Assembly (NCBI RefSeq): GCF_000189635.1
Contig: NW_002476353.1
Location: 124,001-188,000, forward strand
Length of the DNA: 64,000 bases
Origin: Tetrahymena thermophila SB210
Taxonomy: Eukaryota; Ciliophora; Oligohymenophorea; Hymenostomatida; Tetrahymenidae
Direction of reading: 5' to 3'
Of the stretch, positions 11,431-25,200 are shown one piece after another (position 1 is the stretch's first letter; each line of letters begins with the position of its first letter). The position numbers were made by a program, and so were the translations under genes. Under the pieces are notes generated by a model, which saw only the letters and a program-made list of their open reading frames with translations, searched no databases and was not told the origin of the DNA.

Positions 11431-14400
11431 TCAAAAAATATTTAAGAACTTTTAAGGAATATTTTTTAAAATATCTATGTTTTTGAGCTTGTTTGTACTT
11501 TTTTATTTGAAAAAATATTTTTAATTACATATTTAATTAAAGAAATTTATTTACCTCACAGATATGATGATTTTATTTTCATTAATCTTTCTAAGAAATG
11601 TTACAAACTAATTTAATTATTGAATTATTTTAAAGATTTAAACATTGCTTTTATTAAAAATATTTACTTTAGATAAAGAATCTTCTTGCTAATTAGACAC
11701 CTCAAGAGATACCAAAAGTAAAGCTCTTAAAAATTATTATAAATTCAATAATTAATTATCTAAATTTTGTTTTTAATTTGCAATTTTAAAATTTATTCCT
11801 ACTTAATTATCAATATCAATCTAATTTTCTTTATCTAAGCTTTAATATTAAACAAGAGTTTTAAATATCTGTTATAGCTTTTGAAATGAAATGTAAGTAG
11901 GAAATACTTCAAATTCAGAAAAAAATTTGATGTACATTTTAAAATTAATTTTATTATTAGAGGATGAGTAAATTTAGAATATAGTAGGAAAAGAAGTTTA
12001 AAGTGAGTTCAAAACTTAATTAATATCAGCATTTTATGCTAAATTTTAGAGCAAGCTTATATATTTATTTTAGCCTGACTAGTTATTTATAGGCAAAATG
12101 AATTATTTTATCAACTCTTCAAAATAATTAGCCTAGTCTAAAAGATTTTAGTCTTACTGAGATGAAAAATAAATGAATATTTTTTCTATAGATTGTAAGA
12201 AGCCCTTAAAATTTAAAGAATTTGTTGAATTCTTGCATTAAAAAAATATTATTTCAATCTATTACGAAGGGATAATTTAATCAAGCTGAGAATCTTTTAG
12301 AAACTCTTTAAATGATAATTTTTTTAAAAGCTTATTTACCTTATCTATATATTGGTTATAAATTTCTTTCAAATCGTAAGAATAAGAATCAAGAACAGCT
12401 TAAAGGTTTTAACTATTATCATTTATATCATTTTAAATTTAATTATTTTTAAAATCAAACATTTATCTGCTATCATCTTTAGATTTTTTTAATGCTTATG
12501 TTTAATTTTAATAATCTCTTATTAATACTTAAGATTCTTCTGTTTTAATCATTTATTTAGATTTAGATTCTTTTTAGTTTGACAAACTATATTCAAAAAG
12601 AGTGTCAGCTTCACTAATCAATCTATGATTTCCATATTAATTAGCGATTTCTTATTTTTCTTTCTAACAATTATCAAGGACTTCATAGCTATCTTTGTTT
12701 ATTTCTTCTTTGATCTTTAAATTTTAATAAATTTTATAATAATAAATTCTAAATATTTAAATTTACTTAATTTTTTAGTGTAGCAACAAGAGCAGTGTCT
12801 ATATTGAAGCCTCTTGAAATAACTCTTTCACAAATTAAATTTATAAGATCTTAAAATAAAATAATATTCATGTTTTGCTACATATTTTTAATCAGCCTTT
12901 ATTATGAAATAGATGTGCAAATTATCAAAAAAAATATAAATTTAGAAATTGTAAATATCTTTCCTAATGAATGATCCCAAGGAAAAGCACTTTGAATCTA
13001 ATTTATTTTTAAATCTTGAGGATTCATATCAAAAGTAAATTAAAATAAAGTGTGCATACTTGCAACGCTTATTAAACCAGGGAGAAAATCTAAATCTTTT
13101 AGCAACCTTGAACATTAAGTTTCGTTTTCTTTTTACAATACTTCTTTTTTTATTATTTTACTGCTGACATCTTTTATAAAGTATTACTTTTTTAATAAAT
13201 TAAAAATTTAATCAATTTTTGTAAAAAAAATTCATTATTTAAATATATTTTATTGAATGTTTTCTTTGAAATAAAATACCTGATATATGTCATATAAAAG
13301 AGATATAAACTGAGGAGAAAAGTGAAATTAATCCCAATTAATGCTGCTATATTTGAAAAAGATTATAATATTTTGACCATACTCTGTGTGTTCAATAATT
13401 TTTTCATATAGAGGTTTTAAGTGTTTCACATATAGCTACGTAAAGTTTGATTGAAAAATAATATTTGAAACAGAATTCAAAATAATTAGAAACCTATCAA
13501 AATCAGCATAATGTTTATTTCCATTTTATTAAGTCGACTAAAAGAAAATTAGATCAAACTTTTATTAATGCTAGCTAAATCCACAATCATTCATCATTTT
13601 AATAAATTTAGAAGATTTTAAATTTCTCACATTATTTCTTTCACCATATGAAGAGTAATATATAAAAATAACATAAAGAACGCGTTTTAGTTATTATTCA
13701 TCATAGTCTTCATATAAGTTTTTATCTTAAAACTGCTTAAACTCACTTCTAAACTAATCATCAACATAAATTTCGTCTTTCAAAATTTTTTTTATTTAAT
13801 TCGTATTATCAAGTTAGCTTCTCTAATTACCAAAAGATTTTAAGTTATTTATTATTTCCTCTTATTTTTATTTATGCTTATTCTCATTTACTATATCTTT
13901 ATTTAAAAAATGTTCCCCTTATCTGTTTTAGGTTTAAAATAAATATTTTAATTATTTAAAAATTGTTATTATAAATTTACTTTTTAATACTGTCTTAGTT
14001 ATTTGTTTGATTCAAATAGCTTAAAAAAATATGTAATTCATCTTAATTTCTTAAATTCAAATTATTTTCAAATTATTACTAACTAAAATCTTAACTTTGA
14101 AATTATGGATTTTAAATGTCCTCTTCTTTAAAGGTTTCAAGTTCAAAAGAAAGCGCAGATTAATAAATTTCATTTTGTGTTTATTAATATTAATTTTACT
14201 AATTCAAATCTTTTTCCTATTGATTTTATATTTAAAGCAAAGGAAGTTTATTCATTAATTTATTTTATTCTTATTCTAAAGAAATATAACATTTTATCTA
14301 TTAATCATCAAATTAATCATCAGTATATTTCCATTTTATATCATTATTACTGCTTTATTCTTAGCTTTACATGCTTTTTTGTTCATGTTATTAAATAAAT

Positions 14401-14877
14401 GGCTGAACTTAAAATTCATGATTATATTAATATTATATTTGCTTGCTGAGCTCTAAATTACATATATTATTTCTTTGAGTTTCTTCATTTATTCTACTTT
14501 CATTTTGTTATATAAAATTCTAAAAGCAATGCGAGGATATTTATGAGTTGCCTTGCATATCACTTGTTAATTATAGCTCTTACTAATATTCATAATCTTA
14601 ATCATTTTCGTTTGGTAGTTAGAATTATTATTCTTAATTTATGCTTGTAGAAAGCTCAGTCTCTACGTAATCACTATTATTTTATAACTATTAATCTTAA
14701 TTCCTTTTATTATCTTATTAAATATCCCTGTAGTATTTCGCTTCTATCTCCAACAGTTTCTATGAAATCACATGCAATTTTTCTCTATTTTATACTTAAA
14801 AAGGATAAAATATTAAATAATAAAATTTATAATTTACATTTGTCTAGATGAGCAAATGGTTCTTTTGACATACTCAT
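11431..14877 (-). CDS. Large protein with a p25-alpha/TPPP-like segment, unknown function
   Basis: ATG 14877 (MSMSKEPFAHLDK) opens a short exon. A second exon is Gln/Asn-rich. A conserved-looking region near 13,750-13,280 has LKRVLYVIFIYYSSYG, LKSSKFIKMMNDCGF, FDLIFFQ and YADFDRFLIIL. This order (helix, KFIKxxxD, DxIF, F..F...L) resembles p25-alpha/TPPP or degenerate EF-hand proteins linked to microtubules; the match is by eye only. Further exons carry LLKDLDFLPGLISVAS and LINLICERVISRGFN, then a long helical polar C-terminal part ending at TGA 11433-11431. Several short GT...AG introns keep the frame. It is a single large gene, divergent from the anoctamin gene 312 bp away. The exon chain is well supported by composition; the family call is weak. 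Confidence 0.62.
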
Positions 14878-15189
14878 TATTAATGATGGTTAATTTTATT
14901 TAGTCAATATTAATTTTTTTTTAATATTTTTAAAAAATAAAGATACTCTGTATAATAAATTCAAAATTAAAAAATTTAATTAATCTGATCCGATATTTAA
15001 AATTAATCATTTATTTATTTATTAATACATTATAATTCGCAGAAATTATTATCTTAAATAAGAAAGTTATATATTGAATTATTTAATAGATATTAATTAT
15101 AAGTACAAAGTTGAATTTTAAATATAATTTTTTGAATACTTAGCAATTTAATTTCATCTACTCAGATTAAAAAATAAGATCTGTGCTTT
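14878..15189. promoter_or_regulatory. Divergent intergenic region between two start codons
   Basis: The minus-strand p25-alpha-like gene starts at 14877 and the plus-strand anoctamin gene at 15190, so these 312 bases must carry both 5' flanks. The sequence is AT-rich throughout; I see no specific binding site. The role is inferred from gene orientation only. Confidence 0.5.
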
Positions 15190-18100
15190 ATGAGTGAAGA
15201 TAATGAAAAGAGTTTAGCTCATTCTTCATAAAATCAATTTGAAAGCAACTTTAGGAAAAATAAAAGAGCATATACTAATGTTGCTAGATTAGCTTAAAAA
15301 GAATTAATAAAAAACTAAATATAAGAAGAGTAAGTAGAAGAAGAAGATCCTTACGAAAATGAATAATTTTTATAGAGTACATTTAAAGATTTAGGATCAA
15401 AGTTGTATAAATCTTATTTGTATCTCCTGCTTGGTGACGAAGTATGCTATTTGATATTTAAATCTCTTCTTAAAAACATTTTATTTAACTATTATTTCTA
15501 AAGGCGAGCATGAAAAATCAAAAATATGATTTAGATAAAATTATGAAAAGCTACTTAAATAATGGAATAGAATATGAATAGGACTATTTAGATGAAAAAG
15601 ATTTTCATATGGGCGATCTCGTTATTGAATTTCCGAATCCTGATTATTCAAAAGAGTTTATTTTAACAGAAAAGAAAAAGAAGTAAAAAAAACAAGATAA
15701 ACTTGGTGATAAACCTTAAGAAAAGTCTTAAGATAAAGATTATGATGAAAAAGATACTACGAACTTTGATGCTAGCAGTAGAGTGGAAACAGAACAAGAT
15801 GAAAAAGTAGAAAATTAATAGAAAAAAGATTAAGGCTCTAAGATAAAACGTATTAGTTTACATTAAGCTTAAGATGACTTCAAAAAAGCTTTCAGTAATA
15901 AATATTTTGCTTAAATCAAAGGAACTAATATTTAAATCCATTTTTTAAAATAGGTATGGTTGATGCTTCAATTAGATCAGATGTAAGTGAGGGTAAGATA
16001 TTTTAGATATGCTTTGAAAATGCTTTCAAAAAATTAGCTTAATCCCCTGAAGGTAAACCAATAATCAAATAAGAAGACTAAGATAGCCATATAAATGAGT
16101 CTCTCTTTGATGAAGAGGATGATGAAAATGCTTAATATAGAGTATCTGATAAAACAAGTGATACTTTAACTATCTTAAGAGATTTGTTATTCACAAATAA
16201 ATAGGTTACCTAAAAAAAACTTACAAAAGATTTAACTAAAAAAGCTAATCATTTGCTAAATTAAAGAGCAATGAAAAAAATTCTTGATTAAAATAATGAA
16301 GAATAATAAGAAGATTCTAATAGTAATTTATATGATCTAAGTGATATTATATAAACAGATCCTAAAAATGATGAAGAAGAAGATGCACTAAATGCTGTTC
16401 TAAAAAATAATTAGTTTTAACAAAAAATAATAAAAAGTTAGAACATCAGAAAAATATTTAAAGGAGGTAAATTTTTAAGGTTGACAGAAGATAAAAAGGC
16501 CTTTGAAAGAAGTGAAAATTTAACTTAAGACTATCTTACACTAATAAGACATACAACTTGGATTAGGTTAATAAAGTATGGCTTTAAATTAAGACACTTT
16601 TTAAGTTAAGATGCAAAATCTATTTTCACAGTATGTTATGCAACTGATGAGAATTTAAAAATCACAGCAGAAAAAGAATAGATCACCAAAGAGCTTTATT
16701 TGGAATTTACAGATTTACTCTCTTTGGAACCAGTAAAATGATGATAAAAAATGCTTTAAATAATTTTATTTACATGTTTTGAAATATAAAATTAGGTAGA
16801 TGCAACACTTAGACCTTTGAGATTAAATACAAGACTAAGGAGTTTTTCTAGTGCTCAGTAGAATTAGGATGATGATGAAGATGAGGAAGAAATAAATTAG
16901 AATGAAAAAATAACGGGTTATTTAAGATACATTAGAGGAGATATTTAAAGGTTACTTTAAGTTATTGATTATAAAAAAATAGCTAGAGAAACTAATTTAT
17001 CAAAATTAAATCTTGAAATTTTAAGTGAGAAAGCTGTTGAAATAAAAAAAGACTAAAATCTAACCAATGCATAATGGGAAATTTATCTTTAGTATTTAAA
17101 ATAATTAGCTGATAAAATTACTGAATTAAGAGTTTAATATAAGTTTACAAAAGGTGATAAAAGAGCCTAAAGGATTTGTGAAATAATAGAATTTTAATAG
17201 TTTAAGCATCCACTACAATAAATTATAAAAAAATTCTTACAAAAAAGTGAAAATCTAAAGTCTGAAAATAGAACTCTCAATACAGAAGATAGTGTAATAT
17301 ACTTAAAAACTTAAAATGATGAAAAGGATGAAAGTATTCTTGCTAAAAAGTCAAGCAGTGAATTGACTTACATATTTAGGTAAAAAACTTATTTTTGTCT
17401 TTCATTTACTTAATTAAATTTGTTTCCATTTAAAAAATAAATTAGGATAATAAAGGAACATTTAAAAGATATTAAGAAGTACTCATTTTATTTTTTGCTA
17501 TAATTTATTTATCTTATTCAAATAAAAATATCAAAGGGATTTAGAAGAAGTAAGAGATGCTAAAATTACCAAACAGAAAGGATAGAATAAATAAGATATT
17601 TAAAAGGAAATTATTAAACAAAGGTAAGATGACATGAAAAAGCTGAAAAAAATTTACAAAAAGCATCGCTTATTGCAAAATATTATGGAAATAAGAAGCA
17701 AGAGAATAAGGTATTTAATGCTTGAATTAATCAATAACCCTTATCTTTTAGATTAGAAATATGAGCAGGTAAACTATTAACTTATTAAAATATTTAGTAA
17801 AATAAGAATTAAATTTTATATTTTACATTTAACATTTAACAGCTTGAATCAGAAGTAAAAGAACACGAAACAAAATATTCTAAACTTAGAGAAATATTTA
17901 GCTTAAAATAAGATAAGCTCATTCATGTTAAATATATAAAGCAATACTAATACTAAATCCTTGCTTTTAAATACAGAGAGGAGTTTATAAAAGCTCTAGA
18001 TGCTGCAAATTACCCTTATCCCTTTCATCAAAATTTAAAGAATTTGTGGGATTATATGAATATGAACCCTTAAGAAACATATGTAAACTACTTTAGAACC

Positions 18101-21100
18101 CCAAAGAATATTTCATTCCAAAAAAAAGTTAAACTAAACTAGGCTTGGGTTAAATACGAGGTAATTTATCAATTTTATCACAATTTTTTATATAACAAAA
18201 TAATTGTCTTCTAATTAAAACTGATATTTATTGGTAATGTTTGGTACTTGCTTCAATTGAATTTAAAATTATTTCAATTCTATCTTCTTTCAAATCTTAA
18301 ATATTTTCAATAAGATTAACTAAAAGATTAGCAATTTTGTCTTATTGTAATTTTCAATAAATAACTTATTTAATAGAATTATTGAAAGCCTATTACTTTT
18401 TTGGATTGATAGATATTTTTAAGATTTTAAATTAGTTAAATTATTTATAAAAAAACACCTTTTTTGTTGGAAATATTTATTTGTTCATTTAAAAACTATA
18501 TTAGGTAACTTAAAACGGTAAATAATCGTTATTCAATAACATGGAAAGGCTTAAGATTGTAAATTTAGCTATTTAAAAGGCAGTTAATTTATATTATTTG
18601 CAAGAAAAAGGATACATTAAATAATCCTTCTTCTTAAATGATATTTATGATTTAGAAGGAAAGACTTATAAATATATTTTTAGTGGTTGCCCTTTAAATT
18701 ATAAGGAAGTTAAAAAAACTGAGAAGTTGAATAAATTAAGAAATTTTATAATTAACACTGGAAAAAATGAATAACCAAATAATTAATATAGTCCTTAAAT
18801 AGATCCTTTAGCTCTAATAGGTGGAGATAGCTTAAACTAATCTAAAGTAAAAAATACTTTTCAACTTGTTTCATAAAGAATTAATTAACATGTAATACTA
18901 TTTAAAATTAGGAAGCTTTAATGCTACCTGAATCAGAATAAAATCAAGTTAGAAACAAAGAGCAAACAATAGATGATTATGACTATATTTCAGTAGAATT
19001 TATTTGATATGATACCATAATATATATACTAACTTATAAATTTCTTAAAAAAGTAAAACTAGCTAGCTTAGAAAGGAAATTAGAGTTAATAGCCAAAGTT
19101 TATGCTTGAAACATCTTAAGAAGACAAAATTTATGTTAAGAAAAAAATAAAAAATTTGATTTTCGAATGGTCATTTAAAATTAAAATGCCTTGGTATGAT
19201 GTTTTATTACGTTTAATAAAAACTTAATTTCATACATCTATTTATTAAAAAGGTACATTCCCACTTAACAAATTAGAGATTATTATGGAGAAAAGGTTGC
19301 TCTATATTTCTCTTTTTTAGGGTTCTACACTAACAGCTTATTAATTATAGGCATTATTGGGTTAATTATCTTTATTATTTAGTAAATTATTTAATTTATT
19401 GAAGTTTTTTTTGAGCTTAGATAATTCTCCAAAGAGCTTGATTTTTTTTTATTATTTTCATTTTCAAAATTATTTAAAAAAGAAATAAGAAATTATCATT
19501 TTCGAATTAATGAGTTTTATTTTTATTTTTGTAAATTATTTTAATTTTTATGAAAAATAATGTAAAAATGAATGAGAATTAAAAAATATTTGTAAAAAAC
19601 AAATTAAAGTAAATTTTTTAATTTTTTATAAAAGGTAATTATTTGTTTTTTAAAATCCTGCCAATGCAAACTATCTAAATATTGCATTTGGATGCTTGAA
19701 AATAGCTTGGACTTCTAGAACATTGTATAATTGGAAACGTTAGGAAAAATTAATTGCTTCAAAATATGGTTAGCTATAAGACAAGAAAGGGAATGACGAT
19801 GAAAGGAATGTAAATTAAGCTTTTTAATTGTACTTTTTATTATTTATCAATAAAATTAATAATAGGTAGAAGATGAAGAAAGACCTGGATTTGATGGTAT
19901 CTATATGAGGTCTTTAATCACAGATAATATGAATAGTATTTACTACCCAGAAGTATATTGCTTAATTTTTATTGTCATATATTTATCTATACTTTGATAG
20001 TTCAAAAGGCTCGTAAAACTTAGTTTGACAATGCTAACATGTGTACTTATGTTGGGTCTTTATTTTTCTTTTGTTGCAGCTATTTTTATTGTTCCTCAGC
20101 TTTTAGAGAAATTTGTAAAATTAGAAAATTTGTTTATGAAAAATATATAGATTTCATTCATCTTAAATTATATTAATATTTAAAGGCTGATAAAGCTCCT
20201 TTTTTATAAAATGATGTCTATAAAGTAATTATCCCTGGATTCTTAAATGTGATACTATTTTTAATATTTGATGGTTAAGTTTATGGCCCTTTTTCAAAGG
20301 TACTCACTGACTTTGAAAATCATAAAAGTTTTGTTGACTACGAAAGAAATTATGTTGCTAAAAAATTTATTTTCTCCTTCATATCTTTGTCAGGACCTAT
20401 TGTAAATTGCTTTATATTCAAAAAAATAACCCAAAAACAATAATTTATTAATTTATTTTTACTAATTAAAGTTTTTAATTGCTTTTCTAGGCTAATTAAT
20501 CCAAAATGCGTACACTGAAGAAATATTTAGATGCTCATTTTCTAACTGCTATAAGCACGCTTAATATCATTATGCAACTATTTTTATTAGCCTGTTTTCT
20601 ATTAATCTGTAAGAATTTTTCTGAATAAAATAAATTACATTTAAAATTAAATGAAAATAGGTTTGATATTATAGGCCCTAGAATAGTTAGCAGCTATAAA
20701 CAGTATATAAAAAAAAGAAACTAAAATGTTTTGATAACCTAAAATAATAAAGATTTAAAAGAATCAAATATCCTAAATAAAGACTAGCTTAAAAGTGGAG
20801 TAAGCAAAATAAGTGGAACTAATTCTAATTAAAATAAATCAGTCATTGCAGCAGATTCATCTTATTAGCCAGACTCATTTTTTTATGAAGAAATGGATTA
20901 GAATGTGGAATAAATAAAATTTAATGATATTATAAATAAAATTAAAATATCAAAATTATTTAATGATAATGTTTACAAAGGCCTTACTCCTGACTAATAA
21001 AAGATTATAAATAGTTATCTTCAAAAAAATAGATTCCATATTATAAATTTGTACATTAATTAAGAATCAGATAAAGAATAATATTCTGAATCAGCAGATA

Positions 21101-22240
21101 TTTATGGTACAGTCGATGAATATTTAGGTAAAATTACAAATCTTTAAATATGCAGCCACAATTAACATTATGCATTTATAATAAAATAGAAATTTGTTTG
21201 CAATTCTCCCTATTAACGATGTTTGGTATGATATTCCCTCTTAGTTTTTGGATAGCCTTTATATGGAATGTTATCGAACTTTAGGTAAAAAAATATTTAA
21301 TTATTAATAAATAAGAATGCTTAATTTAATATTATATAGACTGATAAAGCCAAACTAATTAAATTTACTTAAAGACCAATCCCTCTAAATGAAGGAAGTA
21401 TTGGAAGTTGGTTAAATTTAATGGACTTAGCATCATATATGTCTATCTTAACAAACTCAATTTTAATTACATTTCTTTAAGGCTAAATAAGTAAAATATT
21501 TAAACAAATATCTACAAAATTTAATAAGCTAATACTTAAATTTAAATAAATAAATAAATTTAATAGATGAGAATAACTTGATTCAAATTTTCCTTTCTTT
21601 GATTGTATTTAACTTTTTGTCTAAATTTACCTAATCTGCTAGTAATTTACTAAAAATAAAGTTATTTATATTTATGTAAAAATTTTCTTTTTTAAAGTTC
21701 TTGGTGATATCCCTTATAGACTATCAAATCTTCTAAAAAGATAAGAATATATTTTAAGATCTACTGTTGAAGTATTTAAAAAAGTAGCAACACCAGACCC
21801 AGATAAAAACTAAAACAAAGAAGAAGATGAAAACCAAGGTAAAAAACATAAAAAAGGAGTTAAAAAACTACATATTGAGAATCAGTAATTCGATTAGTTG
21901 ACAGAAGAGGAAGAATAAAGAATGAATAGATTAAGATATTTTATGAACAACAAATATGAAGCAAGGCCTGTTTTTAAGATATATAAAACAATTTGCAAAC
22001 CGAGAGAGTAGTCTTAGCTTCATGATAGCATGAATCAAGTACAAAATTCTTTTAATTTATTGATTATAAAATAAAAATTAAACACCTTATATTTTAAATC
22101 AGTCTTTCGAAATCTTATCAAGTGACGATGAAAATATTATTGATAAGAAGAAAAAAAATAAGGATTAAATCTCTAAATAAGAGCAAGTTGTTTAAATATA
22201 GCCAATGCTCTGGTTAAATTATAAATGGTACTGTCATTAG
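15190..22240 (+). CDS. Anoctamin (TMEM16) family membrane protein, Ca2+-regulated scramblase or channel type
   Basis: ATG 15190 opens a long acidic, Gln-rich cytoplasmic N-terminus (to about 19,190). Introns at 15442-15503 and 15895-15953, and about ten later ones, keep the frame. The family signature follows the splice near 19,200-19,260: WYIPTQQIRDYYGEKVALYF and then FSFLGFYT before the first membrane helix. Next come RPGFDGIYMRS (about 19,886), further hydrophobic helices at 20,010-20,110, 20,225-20,285 and 20,355-20,420, and the EYLEICLQF helix split by an intron at 21128-21189. In the TMEM16 family, four acidic Ca2+ ligands lie at the two Glu of EYxE and at the Glu and Asp of the next helix. 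Here EYLE and NVIELQ-TD retain all four. Final helices lie near 21,410-21,475 and 21,580-21,635. The frame does not stop at the usual family C-terminus but continues, via an intron at 22241-22296, into the pseudokinase feature. The true 3' end is therefore uncertain. Confidence 0.85.
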
Positions 22241-22296
22241 GTATTTTTTTTCTACTTTCTTTATAATTTTTAAGTTTAGTGTTAAAAATATTTCAG

Positions 22297-25200
22297 GGAG
22301 TAATTCAGAGACCGATCATGATGAAATAATAACTGGCTTAACAGATTCAAGAATATAAAAACGTAAAATAAATACTTAAATCCAATTTGCAGCTGAATTC
22401 TTTTAATTAATGCTTTATTTATATTATAAATTAAATTAAGAAATTCTATGAGTAAACAAAGGCTTATTTGCAGATTGTTAAAAACGTTAATATTCATAAG
22501 ATACTTTTAGAAAAAATAGAAAAATATAACAGAAAAGTATAAGTTTTCAATATAAATGCCAGTAAGATTAATTTAACTTTATTAAATACATTTTTATCTG
22601 TGGTGTCTTTTAAATAAAAGTTTGGGCTGATTAATTTAGGGTAGTTGACAATTACAAATCCACTGAGTAGGTATTGGAAATTCTTTATAGATTAAGGAAT
22701 GCAGAATAGAATTAGGAGAAAATGGAATATGACAAAATAGATGTTAACATTAACTTGATCACTTAAAGGGTAAATGATTAAGTTTTAAAACAACTAAATA
22801 AATATATTAAGCAATCAATGTTTATTATTAAAATTAGGATATTGATAAATATTTTGTTCCTAGAGGACCTCGATTTTAATTTTCTGAAAGCTTTCTTAAA
22901 GCTTCTATTTATCACAAATTATTAAACTCTATGTAAACAATAAATATGAAGAAAACAATTCTGCAGAAATCTCCTAATGAAATATTTTAGTCTCCATACT
23001 TTGAAGAAAAGTTGCATTAAGAAAGATTAGTATGGGAAATAATAAAATAAAGATTTCTTATAGATATTTATATGCCATAATCCCTGAACCAAACTCCATA
23101 GCTAGATACATGTATTCCTTCACAACTTTACCCAATAATATGTAATTCATATTCCCACTGAATTAAAATAAATTTTGTTTTTTTATTATTTTGTAAGAAA
23201 ATTGGAAAATACAGGTAAATAGCTAGGAATAAATGTTATCATTTTAAATTGTAAAATATGATGAAAATTTTGGAGTTCCTCTTTACTTGAACGAAGAAAC
23301 TGAACTAACTATGAGGACGCATTCAACTGAATTGTATAACAGCGGAGAGCCAGGATTTTACATAGGTATTTATTCAATCAAAATATTCAGAAAAATTATT
23401 AATTTTTTGAAGTTTTTTTTATCTAAAATTTAATAGATTTAATGTTAGTAAAATATAAATATATAAAAATAATTTTTCATTAGAATGTTTACTCCTTTTA
23501 ATTATTTAAGTAGCTAAAATTTTATTATAATTTTATATTTTATTTTTTTTATAGCATTTTAGTTAATTTTTATTAATCTAAGAATGAGTAAAATATTATA
23601 AGAAAAATAGAAAAATATAATTAATTGTAAAAGTAGATTCAAAATCATCTCTTAATTTTTATGAATCATAATATTTGTATTAAATCCATTCTTAGTAATT
23701 TAAACTGGAAAAAAACATCTATAAGGAGTTTTTTTAAAAAAAGAATAATTTAAACTATAAAATCAAATTTCTTTGAATTAAATAAAGTTTGTTTTATAAA
23801 ATATGGCTAAATATATTTTTTAATTAAATAATAGCTAAGTAGAATGTTTGCTACATTTACCCAGAGTCTATGTTTAACTTCACAACTAGAGATTAATGCT
23901 ATGTGATTAGATAATTTAATGAAAAATACATTTGCAATTTAGAAGATGCTGTTAGAATGAGAAGAAAAGATAATAAATTTAAACCATATTCTTAAAATGA
24001 GTTACTTGGGTTTTTGAATTAATGGCTAATAAATTTAGGAGGGTTTTAAGATTAGTATTAATTGTATCACTCCAATATAACACCTCAAACATTGATTTAA
24101 ACTGCTAGTTCTAATAGTGAATATAAAGTAAATTATTAATTAATTGCAAATGTTTTGAGTTTAAATAAATGAAAAATAATTAATTTAGTTGATAAATTTC
24201 TAAAATTTAATATCTGGTGATATTGATATCCAACTTTTAAGATAAATCACAGAAGAAGAAATGATATTTATAGCTCCAGAGCTTATAACTACATTTTTCT
24301 CATCAAAAGAAAAATAAGTTACAGTTAATATGTATTCAGCTGACCTTTATTCATTGTGTATGGTTTTACTTTATATGGCTACTCTAGGAGACAGCTAAAC
24401 TGAATTTTTGAAGTGTAAAGAAGCTGCATTAAAAGTTGCATTCCCAAAATAAGTAACTAAGCAAAACGGTAGTATGAACTCTTTGGCATCCTCTATGAGT
24501 GATGCTTCTTAAATTATGCAAACAAAAAAGTCAGAAAGCTTATCAAACTCTTTAACAACAAATAACTTTTAGTAATATTTCAATTCATTTAATTGATTTT
24601 ATTTAATAAAATTTTTTTAAATAAAAGAACTAAAGAAAAGAAAAAGAATCCGTTACAAAGTACTAGTAATCTTAGTTTGCTTATGGCTAATAGAACAGAT
24701 CAAAAAATGAAAATTGATAAAGAAATGGAAGAAAATACATTTGATCCTAATCTTGTAAATAATAAATAAATTGATAAATCAATTATTGAATTAAAATTTG
24801 AATTTAATAAAATAGAGTGAAGGATAAAATCTAATTCGAATATTAGAGAATTACTTTAATAGCTAAAGTAGCAAAGTTATGAGAGAAATGTATCCAATAT
24901 TGTTTCAAGTTATAAAATAAGTTGTCCTATAATCAGATCCAGAATTACGTCCTAGCAGGGAAAAGCTGTTAAATATGATTCAATTAAATTAGAAATAGTA
25001 ATTTTATGAGAACTAATAAATATTGAGAAATTGTTTCTAAGATTTAGATTCTTTGAGTAAATCAAACATAGAAAATGAAAAGAAATCTAGATACTAAATT
25101 TCGAACAATTTATATCAAAAGGTTTTGCTGTATAATAAAATTTCTTTATTCCCTCAAACTATTAACCTTTTAAAAAATCACCATTTCAATACTGAAATAC

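Noticed and set aside
15946-15953. Apparent frameshift at a run of six T in the anoctamin N-terminus
   Set aside because: A typical 59-base intron (15895-15953) joins the flanking frames exactly, so no sequencing error or programmed frameshift is needed.
19195-19255. Apparent break before the anoctamin GEKVALYF motif
   Set aside because: An intron starting GTATGATG and ending AAAAAG restores the W-Y-x-P...GEK sequence expected for the family.
24818-24820. In-frame TGA inside the pseudokinase, possible recoding
   Set aside because: A GTAAAT...AATAG intron just upstream moves the reading to another frame that is open and completes the kinase C-lobe, so the TGA is not read as a codon.
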